Shown one piece after another: positions 17,247-23,610 of a DNA stretch of 29,225 nt. Made by a program: the position numbers and the translations under genes. The notes beneath the pieces were generated by a model. The model had not been told where the DNA came from and searched no databases. It saw only the letters and a program-made list of their open reading frames with translations. Source of the stretch: Phyllobacteriaceae bacterium UBA1059 (GTDB lineage: Bacteria > Pseudomonadota > Alphaproteobacteria > Rhizobiales > Rhizobiaceae); contig DCDI01000231.1 in NCBI GenBank assembly GCA_002316345.1, forward strand, positions 20,673 through 49,897, in the 5' to 3' direction. How positions within the stretch are numbered: the stretch's first letter is position 1; each line of letters begins with the position of its first letter.

Positions 17247-17368
17247 CGGAAAATGTCTTTCATTTTGACGGCGTGGAAGTTTCACCCCCAGCCGGTCTAG
17301 GCCCTCAGATCTCTGGACTTTCGACCCCCCCCTGCCTGACTGTGGTATGGTGGAGGGCAGCAGTTAGA
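17247..17368. promoter_or_regulatory. Divergent intergenic region upstream of terS; possible cos and late promoter
   Basis: This gap separates terS (leftwards) from the DUF7662 gene (rightwards). It contains an uninterrupted run of eight C at 17325-17332 and a CAGATCTCTG-centred partial palindrome near 17306-17315. In HK97-type phages cos lies just upstream of terS next to the HNH gene, so this is where cos would be expected. No overhang can be deduced from a single integrated copy, and no sigma-70-type promoter is clear. Confidence 0.35.
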
Positions 17369-17620
17369 ATGCCTATCTATGATCCTTGGAGAGACCACCT
17401 GATGAGGCAATCGGCCGATCGCGTGGTGATGACCTTCGATGAACTGGCTGATCTGGTAGCGTCCATGCCTTCGTCTGCTCGGATCTACGCCGCATGGTGG
17501 AACAACGAGGATGTGGACACGACAAATCACGTCCAGTGCAAAGCGTGGCAGGCAGCCGGCTACCTTGCCGATGCCGACCTGAAGCACGGAGTGGTTACCT
17601 TCCGTCGTGGAAAGCGCTAA
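17369..17620 (+). CDS. DUF7662 family small protein
   Basis: An 83-residue protein starting MPIYDPWRDHLMRQSADRVV, with ARIYAAWWNNEDVDTTNHVQ around residues 35-54 and the ending GVVTFRRGK. This is the pattern of DUF7662 proteins, small bacterial and phage proteins of unknown function whose core W-W-N-x-x ... Q-x-x-A-W and final beta-strand are conserved. ATG 17369 follows a GGAGG placed rather far (about 12 bases) upstream. It lies on the opposite strand to the late operon and overlaps the end of the HNH gene tail-to-tail by 26 bases. Some relatives sit beside restriction or DNA-processing genes, but no role can be assigned. Confidence 0.72.
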   Translation: MPIYDPWRDHLMRQSADRVVMTFDELADLVASMPSSARIYAAWWNNEDVDTTNHVQCKAWQAAGYLADADLKHGVVTFRRGKR

Positions 17621-17948
17621 CAGCCTCCTGCCGCTGCTTCTCGCTGGAATGGCACCGCCATGGTGCTTGGTCGCATAGGGATTGCAGCTTCTGCCGCCAG
17701 AACAGGTCGTAGTCCCCTCTATGGGGTATTGGATGATCGGCAATCGATGCTGCCGTGATCCTGCCTGCTGCCTTGCAGATCGCGCACAGGGGTTCGGCGG
17801 CTAGTTGTTCGGCTCGACGCCTTTGCCATGCCGCTGTCTTGTACCATGCGCGCCAGTCTTGCTGGTCGCGGGCACGGTCGTATTTGCGACGCTGCTGTTG
17901 CCGGTCACCCTGACCGGGCGGACGGTGGACGGGAGGTCGCTGCGGCAT
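17595..17948 (-). CDS. HNH endonuclease, phage DNA-packaging type
   Basis: A 117-residue HNH protein. A basic N-terminus leads to WRAWYKTAAWQRRRAEQLA (32-50), zinc ligands Cys55 and Cys58 in CAIC, the nuclease core ADHPIPHRGD with Asp71/His72, then LQSLC (Cys92) and CHSSEKQRQE with Cys99/His100. In HK97 and relatives an HNH protein encoded beside the terminase works with it in cos cleavage, and this one lies just upstream of terS in the same direction. The second zinc knuckle is odd: Cys92 and Cys99 are six residues apart instead of two. ATG 17948 has AAGG five bases upstream; ATG 17990 is an alternative that adds 14 residues. Confidence 0.85.
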   Translation of the reverse strand: MPQRPPVHRPPGQGDRQQQRRKYDRARDQQDWRAWYKTAAWQRRRAEQLAAEPLCAICKAAGRITAASIADHPIPHRGDYDLFWRQKLQSLCDQAPWRCHSSEKQRQEAVSAFHDGR

Positions 17949-18026
17949 ACTCGCCTTTGGTCTCGATTGCCGCCACGCGCCACCTTTCATTACCTTGCTT
18001 GTTTTCAACATCGAGGAGGAAAAACT

Positions 18027-18308
18027 TTGACGATCTTCACTCTTACATACGATCTCAACAAGGAAGAGACTTCGGCTGACTACAAACCTCTCATTGATGA
18101 ATTGAAGAGGCTGAAAGCGCACAAATACCAATACTCGGCTTGGTTGGTGAATTTGGACAACACAGCCAAACAGGTCCATGATCATTTCAGGGGCTTCATG
18201 GACAACAATGACGCGCTGTGGGTCAGCGAGCTTACCAAGGTCCATCACTTCTCTGGCGCCAAGTCCGGTACCAACGACTGGCTGAAGTCCAACCCGCCTG
18301 CTCGCTGA
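18027..18308 (+). CDS. Stand-alone Cas2/SinR-like ferredoxin-fold small protein
   Basis: A 93-residue protein starting at TTG 18027, seven bases behind a perfect AGGAGG; the longer frame from 17805 has no such signal and a nonsensical N-terminus. Layout: strand 3-8 ending in Tyr8-Asp9 (FTLTYDLN), helix 19-30 (YKPLIDELKRLK), strand 34-42 (YQYSAWLVN), helix 45-58, strand 63-70 (ALWVSELT). This beta-alpha-beta-beta-alpha-beta order, with YD after strand 1 and an aromatic YS motif in strand 2, is that of Cas2, VapD and SinR-type proteins. There is no CRISPR array or cas1 nearby, so a role in CRISPR is not implied; it may be a small nuclease or nucleic-acid binder. Fold is inferred from pattern only. 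Confidence 0.7.
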   Translation: MTIFTLTYDLNKEETSADYKPLIDELKRLKAHKYQYSAWLVNLDNTAKQVHDHFRGFMDNNDALWVSELTKVHHFSGAKSGTNDWLKSNPPAR

Positions 18309-18325
18309 AATTTGCCATCGTGTAG

Positions 18326-18508
18326 TCCGCGATCACGTACGCTACAGAAGCGGAATGGCTCGGCTGCCGCTTAAAGCTGGCCGGGCCGATTGTCGATCTA
18401 ACCACAAACTTCGACACCGAGACAGCCAGCCAACTCGGCTTCAACCGTTCGGTCATAGCGGTTGTTGGCGCCAACTGTTGGCGTGAGATGGTGGCTCTAC
18501 GTAAATGA
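18326..18508 (+). pseudogene. Coding-like frame of 60 residues without a usual start; possible decayed gene
   Basis: Between the Cas2-like gene and the mini membrane gene, a plus-strand frame reads as plausible protein (EAEWLGCRLKLAGPIVDLTT, later NRSVIAVVGANCWREMVAL) and ends at a TGA overlapping an ATG (ATGA) of the next frame, as coupled genes do. No ATG, GTG or TTG lies in its early part. The nearest GTG, at 18320, is followed at once by TAG. It may be a gene inactivated by a nonsense change, a gene with an unusual start, or the product of ribosome re-initiation; chance is also possible. No family recognised. Confidence 0.35.
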
Positions 18509-18519
18509 GGGCCACGATC

Positions 18520-18609
18520 ATGACGGATTTTCTAATTCAAACCGCCGCTTTGCTCACCATCATCAGCGCCGTATGGGAGTGCGGTGTCCACTACGGCTGG
18601 TGGCGTTAG
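18520..18609 (+). CDS. Candidate 29-residue single-span membrane peptide
   Basis: A short frame starts at ATG 18520 with GAGGG eight bases upstream and encodes MTDFLIQTAALLTIISAVWE followed by a short Cys/Tyr/Trp-rich tail. About 17 hydrophobic residues would make one membrane helix. A second ATG at 18505 in the same frame overlaps the TGA of the preceding frame (ATGA) and would add five residues. It could be a small membrane-acting peptide such as a mini-holin, regulator or toxin; none of these can be shown. Confidence 0.42.
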   Translation: MTDFLIQTAALLTIISAVWECGVHYGWWR

Positions 18610-18701
18610 GCTGCCGCAATCTCGGTCGGTCATCGACCTTGGTTCTTGATCGTGATGCCGAATGCGTAGAACTTCACGGAAGCAACGACGGGAGCAAAGC
18701 C

Positions 18702-18995
18702 GTGACCGACACCGACAGCATGCACGATCCACTTCATGAGAGGATCCACCATTTCATTGAAGCCGGGTACTTCGAGGAAGGCACGCCGTCTTACGGCGTA
18801 GCGCTGCAGGTGGCTGATCGGGGTGTCGGTTCGCTGATAGGTGGGCAGGTCGCCGTTTGGCAGAACCACATCCTGCCGGTTTTGAGCAAGCCGATGAACG
18901 ACGAAGAGCGATTTCAGTGTGCGCTTGAGCAAGACCGTGAAGACGAAGCTAGGTTCGGTCTCGACCAGCCTGCCAAACAAAAACCCGCCGGGTGA
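18702..18995 (+). CDS. Unknown small phage protein ending inside a terminator loop
   Basis: A 97-residue, acidic, soluble protein starting at GTG 18702 with GGGAG seven bases upstream; the longer frame from 18462 crosses the mini membrane gene in another frame and was rejected. It reads MTDTDSMHDPLHERIHHFIE, then GYFEEGTPSYGVALQVADRG and a charged helical C-terminus (DEERFQCALEQDREDEARFG). I do not recognise the family. It is the last gene of the plus-strand cluster. Its stop codon (18993-18995) lies in the loop of the terminator that serves the opposite strand, so the two transcription units converge with no spare sequence. Confidence 0.65.
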   Translation: MTDTDSMHDPLHERIHHFIEAGYFEEGTPSYGVALQVADRGVGSLIGGQVAVWQNHILPVLSKPMNDEERFQCALEQDREDEARFGLDQPAKQKPAG

Positions 18996-19005
18996 GGGCG
19001 GGTTC
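18975..19005 (-). terminator. Rho-independent terminator ending the membrane protein / DUF4747 cassette
   Basis: On the minus strand, AACCCGCC - 7-base loop - GGCGGGTT is followed by TTTGTTT. The stem arms are 18997-19004 and 18982-18989 and match perfectly. It lies about 95 bases after the stop of the membrane protein gene. It is nearly identical to the terminator at 20681-20712. Confidence 0.85.
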
Positions 19006-19098
19006 ATGACGCAGTTCTGCGCGTAACGATCTGATACGAGGTTTCGCGTTGAAGGTCAAATGGTTTCGTAGGCGAAACGGAAGGATCTTGGATCTGAG

Positions 19099-19662
19099 CT
19101 AACGATCTTGGCTTTCGGCTGGATCACGTAAAAGCGCCAAACGGTAGATCACCAAAGAAGCGCTGATCACCAGCACCAGCGAGTAGACAAGCAATAAGTA
19201 CCCGGCCCCGAGACCGATCAGGCGCAAGGTTCGAAAGACGCCAACGTTCCAGGAGAATTGCTGCCCAATGAAATACGATAGCTGGTAGATCCCGTCTCCT
19301 GTAGCCAGCAACGACCAGAGTAGCGCTATGACCTGGACGAAAATAAAGTGGAAGAAGGTCGCGTTTATGACTTCAAGGTAAGCGTAGCCATGACCGGCCT
19401 TTGTCGTCCGTAAAGCTCCCTTTAGTCGGGCGCTAATGATGCTGAACAGGATCGCATACGTCCCCAAGGAAAAGCCAAGAAGCGAGGGGATGATCGACTG
19501 AGCGAGTGCTACCCAGCTTCTATCTGACCAGTTCGGAAAGTTCAGGCCGGTGACTAGAACGGCTACAATGAAGAGCGGGGAGCCAAACACTGCACCCCAC
19601 CCACCATACGCCTTGAAATATTTGCGTAGGAAGCGGACGAAAGTGCGAAGCTGGTTCAGCAT
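19099..19662 (-). CDS. Four-helix membrane protein, partner of the DUF4747-like gene; candidate defence effector
   Basis: A 187-residue protein with a basic amphipathic start (about 1-20) and four predicted membrane spans near residues 23-41, 52-77, 99-121 and 147-175; both ends probably face the cytoplasm. No signal peptide, enzyme motif or recognised domain. Its ATG is 12 bases after the DUF4747-like stop, with only a weak GGGCG site, which suggests coupling. Small multi-span proteins paired with a soluble partner are common as the killing arm of abortive-infection systems, or as phage superinfection-exclusion proteins; that is inference. The sequence is visibly less G+C-rich than the structural genes, as expected for a recently acquired moron. 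Confidence 0.78.
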   Translation of the reverse strand: MLNQLRTFVRFLRKYFKAYGGWGAVFGSPLFIVAVLVTGLNFPNWSDRSWVALAQSIIPSLLGFSLGTYAILFSIISARLKGALRTTKAGHGYAYLEVINATFFHFIFVQVIALLWSLLATGDGIYQLSYFIGQQFSWNVGVFRTLRLIGLGAGYLLLVYSLVLVISASLVIYRLALLRDPAESQDR

Positions 19663-19674
19663 GGTTCGCCCATT

Positions 19675-20538
19675 CTACCCTAGGAACATATTCCGTAAAA
19701 GAGCAAAGAAGGCATTACGCTCGGTTGTTGCGTCGGGATCGTATGTCGTCTGCTTTACCAGAGGAAATTGTTCCGTTGATTTCTGAACCGCACCCGTTTC
19801 ATCGCGGCCTTTAACTTCAACCTTTCCGATTTCGATAGCCGCCGTTCCAGCGCGACGAATCTCTTCAGTGGCAACCAGGGACTGGCCGGGCTCGGCATTG
19901 TAGATCAACGTTAAAGAGCGACTGTGCGACGCGGCGAGGTTAGCCTCGATTTTATCCTCGAAGTCATCGTCTAGGATGTCAGGGTTTGGCCGAAGCAGCG
20001 TGATCTTGATCTCGGTCAGTTTCGGCAACGAGAGGATGCGATCTAAGGCCTCTGTTTCTTGAACGATTGAAATCTTCGGCGATCCCACCTCCAGGAAGAC
20101 CGTGATATCGTCGGCGAAACCGCTAAAAAGGCGTGCTGCTGAAGCTGCCGTGATCCAGCGTCCCTTCGAGTAGTTCTGGTAGTAGAGTCGATGTTTTTTA
20201 AGGTCAAACTCGAAGTAGTATGTCGCCGAGTTGGCTTTCAAGTTTGGCGGAATGTTGATCTGTGAAACCTGATCTGCGGTGGCGGTATTCAGACTTTTGG
20301 TGTCGAACCAATCGCCATCGGCTTCGATTTGAACGAACGTGGTCACTATCCCTGACACACGTCCCGAGTCCTTTTCTCGCTCATCAAGAAGTGAGATCAT
20401 CCCATAGCGATCGCCAGAGAGCTTAGCCACAACGCGGTTATCGAATATCGTACGAAGGAACTTCGCATAAAGTTCTGGAGAATGCGGGTGCAGCGCTATG
20501 TTGAGCACTCCCACCGACATCTTAATCTTTCTAGCCAT
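19675..20538 (-). CDS. DUF4747-like protein, soluble partner in candidate defence cassette
   Basis: A 287-residue soluble protein. I chose ATG 20538, with GGGAG upstream, because it gives MARKIKMSVGVLNIALHPHS, the typical start of DUF4747 proteins; the longer frame to 20658 reads through the promoter region. Other family-like parts are GDRYGMISLLDE (42-53) and a FVQIEADGDWFDT segment (68-80). The C-terminal half is mixed alpha/beta. DUF4747 has no known function. G+C is 29/60 in 20041-20100 and 30/60 in 20221-20280 (counted), lower than in neighbouring phage genes. The gene starts a bicistronic unit with the membrane protein, set between two terminators, and may sense infection or control the membrane partner. 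Confidence 0.75.
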   Translation of the reverse strand: MARKIKMSVGVLNIALHPHSPELYAKFLRTIFDNRVVAKLSGDRYGMISLLDEREKDSGRVSGIVTTFVQIEADGDWFDTKSLNTATADQVSQINIPPNLKANSATYYFEFDLKKHRLYYQNYSKGRWITAASAARLFSGFADDITVFLEVGSPKISIVQETEALDRILSLPKLTEIKITLLRPNPDILDDDFEDKIEANLAASHSRSLTLIYNAEPGQSLVATEEIRRAGTAAIEIGKVEVKGRDETGAVQKSTEQFPLVKQTTYDPDATTERNAFFALLRNMFLG

Positions 20539-20680
20539 CTGCGTCTTATCTCCCGGCCGCAGAAAAGAAGTAAAACGGGCTAGGAGTCGAGACCGCAAAC
20601 GAGACGATAGACAAGAAAATTGTGGAGCCGGTGCGAAAGAACTGCAAAGACCTTGCAATTGCGGTTTCGAGCCGGCCCTA
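20539..20680 (-). promoter_or_regulatory. Likely promoter region of the DUF4747 / membrane protein cassette
   Basis: This stretch lies between the upstream terminator and the DUF4747-like start, so the cassette must be transcribed from here if it is expressed independently. On the minus strand a weak pair, TTGCAG and CACAAT with a 17-base spacer, lies near 20617-20645. It fits sigma-70 boxes only partly. No operator-like repeat was found. Confidence 0.35.
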
Positions 20681-20712
20681 AAACAAAAACCCGCGGCTCG
20701 AGGGCGGGTTCC
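20681..20712 (-). terminator. Rho-independent terminator ending the early operon
   Basis: On the minus strand, AACCCGC - 9-base loop - GCGGGTT is followed by TTTGTTTT. The stem arms are 20704-20710 and 20688-20694. It lies about 55 bases after the stop of the last early gene and just before the cassette promoter region. Stem, tail and following bases match the terminator at 18975-19005. Confidence 0.85.
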
Positions 20713-20765
20713 GGCGCAGTGCTCGAACGAGAAATAGGTAAGGGCGCGTGTTGGAGGTCAACGCG

Positions 20766-20984
20766 CTATCGGCCAGCGTCAGGTCCAATCCATTGGCGCA
20801 GCCGCATCTTCATATAGGGGATAAATTCTTGGGACCCCGGACCATCGTCCACGAGAGCGGTGATCGGGTGCATAAGCGCTTCGGTAGCCTCGGCCATCCG
20901 GTCATCTGCAATGCCAGCCCGTTGCAAGACTTTTTGTACATACAAGTCGAGGTGTTCGTAGTCTTCTTTGCTGACCTTTGACAT
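20766..20984 (-). CDS. Small unknown protein, last gene of the early operon
   Basis: A 72-residue, mostly helical acidic protein (KEDYEHLDLYVQKVLQRAGI near residues 6-25) ending with a basic MKMRLRQWIG helix. It starts at ATG 20984 with a purine-rich GAAAGAAAG upstream. I do not recognise the family. It is followed by the early-operon terminator. Another frame over the same DNA (20810-21052) was rejected because it is cysteine-rich and has no ribosome binding site. Confidence 0.6.
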   Translation of the reverse strand: MSKVSKEDYEHLDLYVQKVLQRAGIADDRMAEATEALMHPITALVDDGPGSQEFIPYMKMRLRQWIGPDAGR

Positions 20985-21020
20985 TCGCTTTCTTTCTCAT
21001 CGTTGCAGCCTTGAGGCGTT

Positions 21021-21530
21021 TCACAAGAACCTAAAGTGCGATGCACAGTCACGCAGATCCTGGTGTAAAACCGGGGCCATATCGCGATCCTTGGTGCTAT
21101 TCTTTTGCGCGATTTCGGTCGAGGTCAAGCCAATCACGCAATAGTCGATCAACCGTTCCGAAGCCTTTATGCCCATAGCCGCGCGGAAGCCTTCGAGCTT
21201 GTCGAGCGCTGCTACGCGGCCATCACCAATGCCGGTGGCGTAGCCGGACGATGTACCGCGAAGGAAGTCGGCCGATGATGCGATGGCGATGCCAGCACGC
21301 TCCCATAGTTGGGCAAGGTGGCTGCCGGCGTGGAAGAGGGCGTCCTGCTTTTGACGGCCATATCGCCATTCGAAAGTGCCAGGCTTTGCGCGCATGATCT
21401 GCTTACCCGATCGCCCGCCGGACAGCTTTGTTCGAACTACGGTGGCGCGCGCACCTTCCTTGCCGCCGTCATGAGCGACCAACTTGCGAACGCGCCGATC
21501 TTCTTCGGCTCTTTGTTTCGCGGTGCTCAT
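21021..21530 (-). CDS. DUF6456-like candidate late-gene regulator
   Basis: A 169-residue protein starting at ATG 21530, which overlaps the previous stop (ATGA); the longer frame to 21557 is not needed. The N-terminal half is basic (KQRAEEDRRVRKLVAHDG). The C-terminal half has HAGSHLAQLWERAGIAIASS (near residues 82-101), GDGRVAALDKLEGFRAAMG and LIDYCVIGLTSTEIAQKN, an order of helices like DUF6456 proteins with a possible helix-turn-helix near the end. It lies at the distal end of the early operon, where many phages encode the activator or antiterminator of late genes (lambda Q position). The role is inferred from position and fold impression. Confidence 0.6.
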   Translation of the reverse strand: MSTAKQRAEEDRRVRKLVAHDGGKEGARATVVRTKLSGGRSGKQIMRAKPGTFEWRYGRQKQDALFHAGSHLAQLWERAGIAIASSADFLRGTSSGYATGIGDGRVAALDKLEGFRAAMGIKASERLIDYCVIGLTSTEIAQKNSTKDRDMAPVLHQDLRDCASHFRFL

Positions 21531-21865
21531 GCGCGGTCTCCCGAGGTCCGACGGCAAGTGTAGCCATGCCCCCGAAGCACATCGACCAGTGCATCTAGGT
21601 CTGACTGCCTTGCAGCGAAGTCTGCGTAGATCCGCCGGCCAGCATGTTCAGTTACGACATAAACCTGCTTCGCTTCGCTCACGTCCTTGCCGACGATCCA
21701 AGAAACCGTAGCGGCATAGGAAGTGTACGTTGTGAAAGGTTGCGGATCAGCCGGCCTTCCACGCAATTCGCGCGCAGCTTCGTGGAGCTTCTGTCCAAAG
21801 GTCGGATAGGTGCGGGCATTATGGATGCTGTTTGCGTGCAGCACCGCGACGAAGGTCTCGCTCAT
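21527..21865 (-). CDS. Unknown early phage protein
   Basis: A 112-residue protein overlapping the stop of the primase-helicase (ATGA) and itself overlapped by the next gene, so it belongs to the replication block. It has mixed alpha/beta character (KQVYVVTEHAGRRIYADFAA near residues 66-85) and a C-terminal helix plus RGHGYTCRRT. No catalytic motif, signal peptide or membrane segment. I do not recognise the family; a small nucleic-acid-associated accessory factor is possible from its setting only. Confidence 0.65.
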   Translation of the reverse strand: MSETFVAVLHANSIHNARTYPTFGQKLHEAARELRGRPADPQPFTTYTSYAATVSWIVGKDVSEAKQVYVVTEHAGRRIYADFAARQSDLDALVDVLRGHGYTCRRTSGDRA

Positions 21866-23610
21866 TTGCTTCCACTCCCGAGTGGCTGATAGCTGTCTGG
21901 AATAGCTTGAAAACGGCGATCAGCACCGACAAACTCGAGCTTCACCGTGCCTGGACGCCCGCAAATGGGCTGTCGCCTGATCTTCTTGGAGATGACGAAG
22001 GTGCAGTCCTTGTCGTAGTCGCGATAAACGACGATCCCGGCATCCGCCTTGTTCCGCCAATGGGCGCTGCCAGCCAGATCGTAGAGGCCGGGAACCGGGT
22101 CCTTGCCGTCTTCAGACGCGCGCAACTTGATCGGATGGATGATCATCCAGACCGTGCAGCCGTGGTGCTTGGCGAACTTCTTGCACTTCGAAATCAGCTG
22201 CGAAACGAACTCAGTTTCTGTCTGCTTGTCTGGTCTGGACGCTTCGAGCTCGTTGTACGGATCGATGACGATGTTCGTGACGCCGTAGCGGATGACCGCG
22301 GCGCGGGCTCGCTCCAGAAGCCAGTCGATCGACGGCGTATGCTCGACGGCGCCCAGGAAGTAGATGCGCTGGTTGAGCCACGCCATGGCTGCCGACACGT
22401 CTTGGCTCGACATGCGCAGGTTAGGGCCATCAAAGAACGGGGCACCAACCCAGATCTCGCACAGGTCGGCGATGTGGTTGCCTTCACCGGTTTCAGGCGA
22501 GAACATCGCCCACTTTTCGTCCCGGAGGCGTGCGGTCTGCACCATGACCTGATCGAGCCACCGGGACTTGCCGTGGTTCGGAATACCGGTGACCGCAATG
22601 AACTGGCCGGGGATGTAGCGAAACGATTTATCGATCTCCAAGAAGCCAGTTGAAAGTGGCTGCGGACCTTTGCCCTCGTAGAGATCCATGACTTCCATCG
22701 CGAAGTCTTCGACCTCGTGGAGGCCGTCGATTGGCCATGGCTCGGCAAGCTGGACGCACTCGCGAAGAACATCCGCGCCGTGGTCGATCAGGCACTCGTT
22801 GGCGTCTTTGGACTGAACATCGTTCTGCCTCGGGAACTTCACTCGAAAGCATCGATCCTTGCCAACGCGGCGCGCGATCTCCTGCGCTAGCATCTCGCCA
22901 GGTGCATCCATGTCGGTGGCGATCAAGACACGCCGAACCTTCATGATCGCATCCCAATGGGTGCCGAAAGGCTCATAGCGCTTATCGCTTGTTTCAGGGC
23001 CTGAGGGCGCACCATTCGGCAGCGAGACGACACGCTCGAACCCGGCCTGCGCCATCGCCATGACGTCGATTTCGCCTTCGCAGATGATCAGGTCTTGATC
23101 CGCGGCGATGCTGTCGGCATTGAAAAACACGGGTTCCGGGTCCTTTTCCTGCCGGAAGTTCTTGTCGGCCGTGCGATACTTCACGTTCCGCAACTCACCG
23201 TCCCATTCATACGGGAACGCGATGCAATCCTCTTCGCGGTCGGTCTGGGGAAACCACTGCCGGGTTTTGTAGATGCCGAACTTCTCGACAACAGCTTGAG
23301 AGATCGCGCGCTTCGCAAACCATGCCGCCAGCGTCTCGGGCCGAGGTGTCTCATTTGGACGGGTTGGCTTTCGATAAGTCCGACGCTCAATCGCTGGCCG
23401 ATATCCTTCGCCGCCGGTCGAGCCGGACCAAGCGCAATGATGGCAGTTCCAGACTGCGCGCCTGTCGGCTTCGATGGTCACCGACAGGCACGGGTCGTTC
23501 TTCTTGCGCCTAGTGCTGGAGCAGTTCGGGCACGTCGTCTTGTGGCTGCCCGTCCGATCGTCACGGAGACGGATGCCATGTTCGGCAAGAGCGCTGCGCG
23601 TGTCGTGCAT
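21862..23610 (-). CDS. Primase-helicase fusion (zinc finger + Toprim + DnaB-like ATPase)
   Basis: A 582-residue replication protein resembling the T7 gp4 design. Residues 27-59 form a zinc-binding module (CPNC at 27-30, CHHC at 56-59). A Toprim domain follows (LIICEGEIDVMA with Glu178/Glu180, then ATDMDAPGE with Asp233/Asp235). A DnaB/RecA-type motor occupies about 315-560, with Walker A TGIPNHGKS at 341-349 and Walker B NIVIDPYNE with Asp450. It should make primers and unwind DNA at the phage replication fork. Its ATG overlaps the stop of the upstream replication gene by one base (TAATG). All key motifs are present. Confidence 0.93.
   Translation of the reverse strand: MHDTRSALAEHGIRLRDDRTGSHKTTCPNCSSTRRKKNDPCLSVTIEADRRAVWNCHHCAWSGSTGGEGYRPAIERRTYRKPTRPNETPRPETLAAWFAKRAISQAVVEKFGIYKTRQWFPQTDREEDCIAFPYEWDGELRNVKYRTADKNFRQEKDPEPVFFNADSIAADQDLIICEGEIDVMAMAQAGFERVVSLPNGAPSGPETSDKRYEPFGTHWDAIMKVRRVLIATDMDAPGEMLAQEIARRVGKDRCFRVKFPRQNDVQSKDANECLIDHGADVLRECVQLAEPWPIDGLHEVEDFAMEVMDLYEGKGPQPLSTGFLEIDKSFRYIPGQFIAVTGIPNHGKSRWLDQVMVQTARLRDEKWAMFSPETGEGNHIADLCEIWVGAPFFDGPNLRMSSQDVSAAMAWLNQRIYFLGAVEHTPSIDWLLERARAAVIRYGVTNIVIDPYNELEASRPDKQTETEFVSQLISKCKKFAKHHGCTVWMIIHPIKLRASEDGKDPVPGLYDLAGSAHWRNKADAGIVVYRDYDKDCTFVISKKIRRQPICGRPGTVKLEFVGADRRFQAIPDSYQPLGSGSK

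Noticed and set aside
17297..17743. Minus-strand frame of 148 residues overlapping the HNH gene, containing TKHHGGAIPA.
   Set aside because: It resembles a zinc-ligand stretch by chance, but the HNH frame with CAIC, ADH and KQRQE is clearly the coding one; this frame also runs antisense through the DUF7662 gene.
17805..18026. N-terminal extension of the Cas2-like frame (hydrophobic LLVAGTVVFATLLLPVTL segment suggesting a signal peptide).
   Set aside because: It is antisense to the HNH gene, and the internal TTG at 18027 has a perfect ribosome binding site at ideal spacing.
18027..18308. CRISPR-Cas locus suggested by the Cas2-like protein.
   Set aside because: No repeat-spacer array, cas1 or effector gene is present anywhere in the window.
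18232..18474. Minus-strand frame of 80 residues over the Cas2-like gene end and the start-less frame.
   Set aside because: No ribosome binding site; the plus-strand reading has ATGA-type coupling and a better protein pattern.
18520..18609. Holin or lysis gene.
   Set aside because: Only one short span, and no endolysin nearby; the lysis genes may lie left of the window.
18630..19007. Minus-strand frame of 125 residues opposite the 97-residue plus gene.
   Set aside because: It begins inside the terminator stem of the same strand, so it would lie downstream of a transcription stop; no ribosome binding site.
20810..21052. Minus-strand frame of 80 residues overlapping the 72-residue early gene.
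   Set aside because: Alternative frame of the same DNA with poorer composition and no start signal.
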